Positions 59,080 through 64,000 of a DNA stretch of 64,000 nucleotides are shown here, piece by piece (position 1 is the stretch's first letter; the number at the start of each line of letters is the position of its first letter). The stretch spans positions 62,001 to 126,000 of the forward strand of contig NZ_JAMXBJ010000047.1 of the NCBI RefSeq assembly GCF_023913755.1, given 5' to 3'. The notes under the pieces were generated by a model. That model ran no database searches and was not told where the DNA came from. It was given only the letters and a program-made list of their open reading frames with translations. The position numbers and the translations under genes were made by a program. Source of the stretch: Pseudarthrobacter cellobiosi (GTDB lineage Bacteria > Actinomycetota > Actinomycetes > Actinomycetales > Micrococcaceae).

Positions 59080-61008
59080 ATGAAATATATGACTACTTTT
59101 GCTGCCCTCGGCACGCCCAAAGCACTCGCCGACACCCTCACCGCACAGGGAATTGTTGAGCCGTTCCCAATCCAGGTCAAGACCCTCCCGGACACCCTGG
59201 CCGGACGCGACGTCCTGGGCCGCGGCCGCACCGGCTCCGGCAAGACCATCGCTTTCGCCATCCCGCTTGTAGCACGACTCGCTGAGCGGGAAGCCAAGCA
59301 CTTCCGCAAGCCCGGCCGCCCCATGGGCCTGGTCCTCGCACCGACCCGTGAACTGGCCACCCAGATCAACGCCACCATCGAGCCGATGGCCAAGGCCATG
59401 GGCCTGACCACCACCGTGATCTACGGCGGCATCTCCCAGGCACGCCAGGAAAAGGCACTGCGCGCCGGCGTCGACATTGTCATCGCCTGCCCGGGCCGCC
59501 TGGAGGACCTGATCCGCCAGCGCATCCTGACCCTCGAAGGCGTCGAGATCACCGTACTGGACGAGGCCGACCACATGGCCGACCTCGGCTTCCTCCCGGT
59601 GGTCAAGAAGCTCATGGACATGACCCCCAGCCAGGGCCAGCGCCTGCTGTTCTCCGCAACCCTGGATAACGGCGTGGACAAGATCGTCCAGCGCTACCTG
59701 TCCAACCCGCTGACCCACGCCGTGGACGAATCACAGGCCGCGGTGACCACCATGGAGCACCACGTCCTGGTGGTCAACGACCAGACCGTCAAGAAGCAGC
59801 TGATCGTGGAGCTCGCCTCGGGCGCTGGCCGCCGCGTACTCTTTATGCGGACCAAGCACCACGCCCGCAAGCTGGCCAAGACCCTGACCGACGCCGGGAT
59901 CCCCGCCGTCGATCTGCATGGCAACCTCTCGCAGAACGCCCGTGACCGCAACCTGGCCGAGTTTTCCTCCGGTGACGTCCGCGTACTGGTGGCCACCGAC
60001 GTCGCAGCCCGCGGCGTCCACGTGGATGACGTCGAACTGGTGATCCACGTGGATCCGCCCACAGAGCACAAGGCATATCTCCACCGCTCAGGCCGTACGG
60101 CCCGCGCAGGTTCGGATGGCACCGTTGTCACGCTGACCCTCCCGGAGCAGCAGTCCGACGTCAAGAAGCTGATGAAGGCTGCGGGCGTCGAGGTTAACTT
60201 CGAGCGCGTCACCGCCAACTCCCCGCTGGTCGCTGAGCTCGTGGGCGAAATGGCCGACAAGATCGATCCGCGCACCCGCGCCGCTCTGCTGGCCAAGAAG
60301 TCCGCGCAGGGCGGCGGCACCTCCACGGGTGCCAACGCCGAGCGCAAGCGCGCCCGCCGCAGCCAGGAAGGCCCCATCGCCGGTGGCCGTGGCGGCCGTG
60401 GTGGACGTGGACGCGTCTCCGCTGAGCCGACCCGCACCGATCTTCCCCGCGCCGAGCGCCGCGCTGTTGCCTATGAAGGCCGCACCGAGGCGCGGGCAGC
60501 ATTTGACCGGGTAGCTGAGCAGAACGAGGACCGCGCCATTGCAGCAGCTGCTGCTCGCCGCAATTCCCGCGGCCACGGCGCCACAGGCTCCACGCACCGC
60601 AACGACGTCCCCGCAGCAGGTGGCCGTGCAGCGGCCGGCCGCGGTTCAGACGGCCGTTCGGATTCACGCGTGACCCGCAGCGATGCTCCCCGTGGCGGCA
60701 CGGGCCGCCCGGCTACCACCGGCGGACAGCGCGGCGGACGTCCGGCAACGGGCCAGCGCGCAGCCGGGGCCCGCACCGCCGGCGCCGGTGCAGGTGCCCG
60801 CACGGGTGGATCCGGCCAGCGCGCCGGAGCCTCCACAGGTAACTCGGGCAACGGCGGCAATGCCGGGAACAAGGCTGTTTGGTCCTCCAATACCGGCGGC
60901 ACGTCCGGCGGCTCGTACGCCGGCAACGGTGGCGGCAATGGCCGTCCGGCACGCAGCGGTCCCCGCCGCGCGTCGGCCCCGGCCTCGAACGAACGCCGCA
61001 GCCGCTAA
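59080..61008 (+). CDS. DEAD-box RNA helicase with RGG-rich tail
   Basis: 642 residues from the ATG at 59080 (ATG at 59089 also possible). Q motif and Walker A RGRTGSGKTIAFAIP, motif Ia APTRELATQI, DEAD in VLDEADHMADLGF, SAT in LLFSATLD, motif V VLVATDVAARGVHVDDV and VI HRSGRTARAG. From about residue 430 the tail is Arg/Gly-rich (GGRGGRGGRGRV, GTGRPATTGGQRGGRPATG), typical of RNA-binding cold-shock helicases. It remodels RNA in the cytoplasm. Expression is probably set by the leader terminator at 58878. Confidence 0.95.
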   Translation: MKYMTTFAALGTPKALADTLTAQGIVEPFPIQVKTLPDTLAGRDVLGRGRTGSGKTIAFAIPLVARLAEREAKHFRKPGRPMGLVLAPTRELATQINATIEPMAKAMGLTTTVIYGGISQARQEKALRAGVDIVIACPGRLEDLIRQRILTLEGVEITVLDEADHMADLGFLPVVKKLMDMTPSQGQRLLFSATLDNGVDKIVQRYLSNPLTHAVDESQAAVTTMEHHVLVVNDQTVKKQLIVELASGAGRRVLFMRTKHHARKLAKTLTDAGIPAVDLHGNLSQNARDRNLAEFSSGDVRVLVATDVAARGVHVDDVELVIHVDPPTEHKAYLHRSGRTARAGSDGTVVTLTLPEQQSDVKKLMKAAGVEVNFERVTANSPLVAELVGEMADKIDPRTRAALLAKKSAQGGGTSTGANAERKRARRSQEGPIAGGRGGRGGRGRVSAEPTRTDLPRAERRAVAYEGRTEARAAFDRVAEQNEDRAIAAAAARRNSRGHGATGSTHRNDVPAAGGRAAAGRGSDGRSDSRVTRSDAPRGGTGRPATTGGQRGGRPATGQRAAGARTAGAGAGARTGGSGQRAGASTGNSGNGGNAGNKAVWSSNTGGTSGGSYAGNGGGNGRPARSGPRRASAPASNERRSR

Positions 61009-61014
61009 AGTCCC

Positions 61015-61090
61015 TTAACTACCATCGAGTGCTCCGTAACCGCCGTTTAGAAGGTTCATAACGGCAGGTACGGAGCACTCGATGAGTTAA
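61015..61090. terminator. Long hairpin element, copy 3
   Basis: Outer TTAACT (61015-61020) and AGTTAA (61085-61090), middle 15-base arms (61024-61038 and 61069-61083), and inner GCCGTT/AACGGC (61042-61047/61060-61065). It lies between the convergent helicase and MBL genes. The layout and the GCCGTT core match the copies at 30430 and 53679. Confidence 0.8.
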
Positions 61091-61093
61091 GCC

Positions 61094-61744
61094 CTACCAT
61101 CCGCGGGCGCGCCACTCCTCCAGGTGCGGGCGTTCCGCGCCCAGGGTGGTGGGGCTGCCGTGACCCGGGTGCACCATGGTGTCATCCGGGTAGGCCTCGA
61201 ACAGCCGCGCGGTGACATCGTCCAGCAGCGACGTGAACCGCTCAGGATCCTTCTGGGTGTTGCCCACGCCGCCCGGGAACAATGAATCCCCGCTGAAGAT
61301 GTGGGCCGGTCCTTCCGGGTCCTGGTACACAAACGCGATGGAGCCCGGGGTGTGCCCGCGCAGGTGCACGGCGGTGAGCTCGAAGCCGTCCACGGCGCAG
61401 GTATCCCCATGCTCCAGGATCCGGTCCACGGGCACTGGCAGCGCCGCGGCGTCGTCCTTTCCGGCAACGGTTGGCGCGCCGGTCCCTTCCACCAACGCCG
61501 GCAGTGCCCGGACATGGTCCCAATGCTGGTGCGTCGTTGCAATCTGCACCAGTTTGGGCGTGGCCGCGGTATCCGCAGCGGCGTCCTGCAGCATCGCCTG
61601 GATGGCCGGAAGGTCGTCTGCGGCATCAATCAGCAGCTGTGCGCCGCTGGCCTTCGCGGTCAGCAGGTACACGTTGTTGTTCATCTCGCTGACGGAGATG
61701 CTGCGGATGGTGATGTCGCGTAGGTCGTGAATGAGCGTGTCCAT
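61094..61744 (-). CDS. MBL-fold metallo-hydrolase
   Basis: About 216 residues from the ATG at 61744 (a GTG at 61762 would overlap the next gene's end). The metal site is THQHWDHV (HXHXDH), with GHTPGSIAF, FSGDSLFPGGVG and HPGHGSPTT supplying further ligands. This is the glyoxalase II-like subgroup. Substrate unknown. It follows the aldo/keto reductase by 10 bases in the same direction, so probably the same transcript. Confidence 0.9.
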   Translation of the reverse strand: MDTLIHDLRDITIRSISVSEMNNNVYLLTAKASGAQLLIDAADDLPAIQAMLQDAAADTAATPKLVQIATTHQHWDHVRALPALVEGTGAPTVAGKDDAAALPVPVDRILEHGDTCAVDGFELTAVHLRGHTPGSIAFVYQDPEGPAHIFSGDSLFPGGVGNTQKDPERFTSLLDDVTARLFEAYPDDTMVHPGHGSPTTLGAERPHLEEWRARGW

Positions 61745-61754
61745 GGGCATCAGT

Positions 61755-62750
61755 CTATTCACGGCCCTGGGACACCCAGTTGGCGTCCGCCGAGCGGGAG
61801 CCGACGACGGCGTCCGCAGCCTGGTCCAGCGCCTCCAGTTGCGCCGGGGTCAGGTCCAGGGACAGGGCGCCCAGGTTTTCGTCGATCCGGTGCGTTCTGC
61901 GCGTGCCGGGGATGGGGACCACGGCCAGTCCCAACCGTTTGCACTGCGCCAGCAGCCAGGCAAGTGCAACCTGGGCGGGCGTTGCGGACAGCTCGGCCGC
62001 GACCGACCGCACGGCCGCCACGACTCCCTGGTTCGCGTCAAAGGCGTCCGCGGCGAACCGCGGGATCCGGCGTCGGAAGTCGTTTGCTCCCAGGCTGGAA
62101 GCGTCCACCGTGCCGGTGAGGAATCCCCGGCCCAGTGGCGAATACGGCACAAAGCCCACACCCAGGCTGGCCGCGGCCGGAACTACGTTGCGTTCCACGT
62201 CGCGGCTCCAGATGGACCATTCGCTTTGGACCGCGGCGATGGGGTGCACGGAGTGGGCTTCGGCCAGCTCCTGCGCGGTCACCTCTGACAGGCCAAGGTG
62301 TTTGACCTTGCCCTGCTGCACCAGCCCCGCCATGGCCTCCACGGTTTCCACAATCGGAACGCGGAGGTCACGGCGGTGCATGTAGTAGAGGTCGATCACG
62401 TCCGTGCCAAGCCGCTTCAGGCTGGCGTCGACAGCCTGCCGGACGTAGGCGGCATCTCCTCGGACATCCGTGTAGCCATCAGCCGGCGAGCCCACCAGGG
62501 AAAACTTGGTGGCGAGCTGCACTTCACCCCGCCGGTCCTTGAGCAACTGCGCGATGAGTTGCTCGTTGCTGCCTCCGCCGTAGATGTCCGCGGTGTCAAT
62601 GAAGCTGACGCCGGCATCCACCGCATGGTGCAGGGTTTTGAGGGCCTCGTGCGAGTCAACGTCGCCGTAGACCGGGGTGAGGGCCATGCCGCCGAAGCCG
62701 AGGGGGCTGACGTTCAGGCCGTCGCCGAGGTGTACCAATGCTGCAGTCAT
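61755..62750 (-). CDS. Aldo/keto reductase
   Basis: 331 residues from the ATG at 62750. TIM-barrel AKR signature: GVSFIDTADIYGGGSNEQLI (catalytic Asp/Tyr), DVIDLYYMHRRDLRVPIVETVEAM (catalytic His near MHRRD), and VAWLLAQCKRLGLAVVPIPGTRR for the NADP end. It reduces an unknown carbonyl with NADPH. The ATGA overlap with the kinase gene shows coupling. A short degraded copy of part of this gene lies at 63488-63523. Confidence 0.93.
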   Translation of the reverse strand: MTAALVHLGDGLNVSPLGFGGMALTPVYGDVDSHEALKTLHHAVDAGVSFIDTADIYGGGSNEQLIAQLLKDRRGEVQLATKFSLVGSPADGYTDVRGDAAYVRQAVDASLKRLGTDVIDLYYMHRRDLRVPIVETVEAMAGLVQQGKVKHLGLSEVTAQELAEAHSVHPIAAVQSEWSIWSRDVERNVVPAAASLGVGFVPYSPLGRGFLTGTVDASSLGANDFRRRIPRFAADAFDANQGVVAAVRSVAAELSATPAQVALAWLLAQCKRLGLAVVPIPGTRRTHRIDENLGALSLDLTPAQLEALDQAADAVVGSRSADANWVSQGRE

Positions 62751-63454
62751 GAGCGCTCTCCATTCGTTGGGGACTCTCGTCCCAGCCAAGAACCCTTACC
62801 CCGGCCTGAGTATTCCTGGCCGGCGTCCTGGTCCCACGGGATGATCCGGTCGGCGCCCTGGCGCGTTGCCTCGATCATCACAGCGTTGGCCTCATCCGGT
62901 CCTGCCGCCCACGCCTCCGCAGCGGCCCGATCCATGCCGAACTCCACGTGCCGGTCCACCAGCCGGGCCAGCCGAAGCGCGGGAGGGGTGTCCATAAACC
63001 AGACCTCATCCAGCTGCGCCCGGACATCCTTCCACGCGGGTGTCTCCGCCAGCAGATAGTTTCCCTCGGTGATCACCAGCGGCACGGACGCGGGGACTGC
63101 GATGGACGCGGCCACCGGCTCGTCCAAAGTCCGCCGGAACTCCGGTGCGTACACCACTGCCTCGTCCCGGCGCACGAGCCGCTGCAACAGCGACAGGTAC
63201 CCGCCGGCGTCGAACGTGTCCATTGCGCCCTTACGCTGCCGCAGCGGTGTGCCCTCGATGATCGCGTTGCCCAGATGGAAGCCATCCATGGGCACTACTA
63301 CGGCGAGTTCCGGGCCGAACTCCCGCTGCAGCCGGGCCGCGAACGTGGACTTGCCGGAGCCGGGCGCGCCCGTGATGCCCAGAAGTGTACGCCGGCTGCC
63401 ATCGAGCCTGTGCCGCAGGGCGTCGAGTGCCTTCTGTACTTCGGGGGAGTCCAT
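62747..63454 (-). CDS. Nucleoside/nucleotide kinase family protein
   Basis: 235 residues. Walker A GAPGSGKSTFAARL near residue 30, PMDGFHLGNAIIEGTPLRQR, then VPLVITEGNYLL and LARLVDRHVEFGM. This is the PRK/uridine-kinase-like group (also found as fructose-transport FrcK kinases). The phosphate acceptor is unknown. First gene of kinase-AKR-MBL. The Walker A and ITEGNYLL order is similar to the N-terminal domain of the pabB fusion at 7583, but the sequences are otherwise different. Confidence 0.85.
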   Translation of the reverse strand: MDSPEVQKALDALRHRLDGSRRTLLGITGAPGSGKSTFAARLQREFGPELAVVVPMDGFHLGNAIIEGTPLRQRKGAMDTFDAGGYLSLLQRLVRRDEAVVYAPEFRRTLDEPVAASIAVPASVPLVITEGNYLLAETPAWKDVRAQLDEVWFMDTPPALRLARLVDRHVEFGMDRAAAEAWAAGPDEANAVMIEATRQGADRIIPWDQDAGQEYSGRGKGSWLGRESPTNGERS

Positions 63455-63487
63455 GGCAAAAGCCTAAACCGGCCGCTGGTTCTTCCC

Positions 63488-63523
63488 GGTTTCCACTATC
63501 GGAACGAGGAGGTCACGGCGGTG
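63488..63523 (-). pseudogene. 36-base remnant of an aldo/keto reductase gene
   Basis: This stretch matches 62343-62378 of the AKR gene at 34 of 36 bases. On the minus strand it reads HRRDLLVPIVET against HRRDLRVPIVET in the intact gene. The remainder of the 337-base gap 63455-63791 shows no other gene. It is the trace of a duplicated or deleted AKR copy. Confidence 0.65.
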
Positions 63524-63676
63524 TGGGTGCAGTCATCTTCGGACCGGACGGCAGCCATGAGAGACTTCGTGGACCCACGCTTTCACCGCTGGCTCCCTCT
63601 TTTCCGCTTGATCTGGCCCTGTGCACCCCCTACGTCGGCTCCGTAGGTTTATGGCTACACCAGGAGGAGTGATCTG

Positions 63677-63691
63677 AATCACCCAGTGATT
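63677..63691. promoter_or_regulatory. Inverted repeat AATCAC-CCA-GTGATT
   Basis: AATCAC (63677-63682) and GTGATT (63686-63691) lie 101 bases before the permease start. A CCTACG-N7-CGTAGG pair is at 63629-63647. Either could regulate the permease; no regulator is nearby. Confidence 0.35.
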
Positions 63692-63791
63692 GCAGTACGG
63701 TCCGACCCTCCGGTGGACCTGGCTTCGCGCTTCGTGGCGCGGGCACCGAAGTGCACTTCAACGGGTTTCGTCAGAGCATCTTGGAGGAAAC

Positions 63792-64000
63792 GTGTATCAA
63801 GCCGAACCCCGGCAGGCCGACAATGCCGGCCTTAGCAAGGGCCTCAAGAACAGACACATGAATTTGATCGCCATTGGGGGCGTCATTGGTGCCGGGTTGT
63901 TCGTCGGCAGTGGCGTGGTGATCAGCAGCACCGGCCCGGCGGCCATCGTCTCGTTTGCGATCGCAGGAGTCATCACTTTGCTCCTCATGCGGATGCTGGC
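63792..64000 (+). CDS. Amino-acid permease, N-terminal fragment (cut by window edge)
   Basis: 69 codons from a GTG at 63792, with TTGGAGGAAAC as ribosome site. It reads LSKGLKNRHMNLIAIGGVIG and continues AGLFVGSGVVISSTGPAAIV, the conserved helix-1 start of APC-family permeases of the GabP/AnsP/AroP group. The missing rest lies beyond the window, so substrate (for example GABA or an amino acid) is open. Confidence 0.85.
   Translation, partial: MYQAEPRQADNAGLSKGLKNRHMNLIAIGGVIGAGLFVGSGVVISSTGPAAIVSFAIAGVITLLLMRML

Noticed and set aside
63455-63791. tRNA or attachment site in the gap before the permease
   Set aside because: No cloverleaf or CCA-type end can be drawn; only an AKR relic and short palindromes are present.

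Overview
The window is high-GC chromosomal DNA from an actinobacterium, most likely Arthrobacter in the broad sense (Micrococcaceae). The evidence is a dnaK-grpE-dnaJ-hspR operon under HspR/HAIR boxes, a DUF222/HNH protein, a DasR-type GntR regulator with a split N-acetylglucosamine PTS, ECF sigma/anti-sigma pairs, DUF1206 and DUF5655 proteins, and frequent GTG/TTG starts. The species call is an inference from gene content. No rRNA, tRNA, CRISPR array, complete transposon or prophage was seen.

Layout. 1-7.1 kb: start of a metZ-like gene behind a rhodanese and a DUF1737 protein, a lipoprotein, thiolase, GNAT, a flavin-binding protein, NUDIX, aminodeoxychorismate lyase (pabC) and cardiolipin synthase. 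7.1-13.1 kb: a P-loop kinase fused to aminodeoxychorismate synthase I, a doubly frameshifted BASS transporter, a LysE exporter, a JAB-like orphan and a methyltransferase. 13.1-17.0 kb: an MMPL exporter between a divergent MarR and a downstream TetR regulator, each with a clear palindrome. 17.0-21.5 kb: the heat-shock operon. 21.9-26.8 kb: urtABCDE, a urea/amide ABC importer. 27-30.4 kb: an FAD aromatic hydroxylase and prephenate dehydratase. 30.5-35.5 kb: amino-sugar uptake and catabolism around one dre palindrome. 35.6-45.6 kb: glutamate dehydrogenase, a broken GH43-like gene, a DUF222/HNH protein, a secreted DUF1524 nuclease-like lipoprotein, a SWIM/SNF2 helicase, a DMP19 protein and a broken DUF5655 gene.

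45.8-49.9 kb carries two ECF sigma systems. The second has back-to-back candidate ECF promoters sharing a palindromic -35, which would couple sigma/anti-sigma expression to a COG4315-type lipoprotein. 51.5-53.7 kb carries a WXG100-headed, beta-rich candidate type VII secretion substrate with a small partner. 53.7-64 kb: trmB, two MFS exporters, methyltransferases, an RGG-tailed DEAD-box helicase with a leader terminator, an MBL hydrolase, an aldo/keto reductase with a nucleoside-type kinase, and the start of an amino-acid permease.

Physiologically the window combines GlcNAc import with deacetylation and deamination (EIIA/B/C, NagA, NagB), ammonium assimilation (GdhA), urea/amide uptake, folate PABA synthesis (PabB fusion and PabC) and proteostasis. 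Several genes are decaying (BASS, GH43, DUF5655, an AKR fragment, a minus-strand C-terminal fragment). A family of long perfect hairpins with a GCCGTTTT core sits at gene 3' ends.
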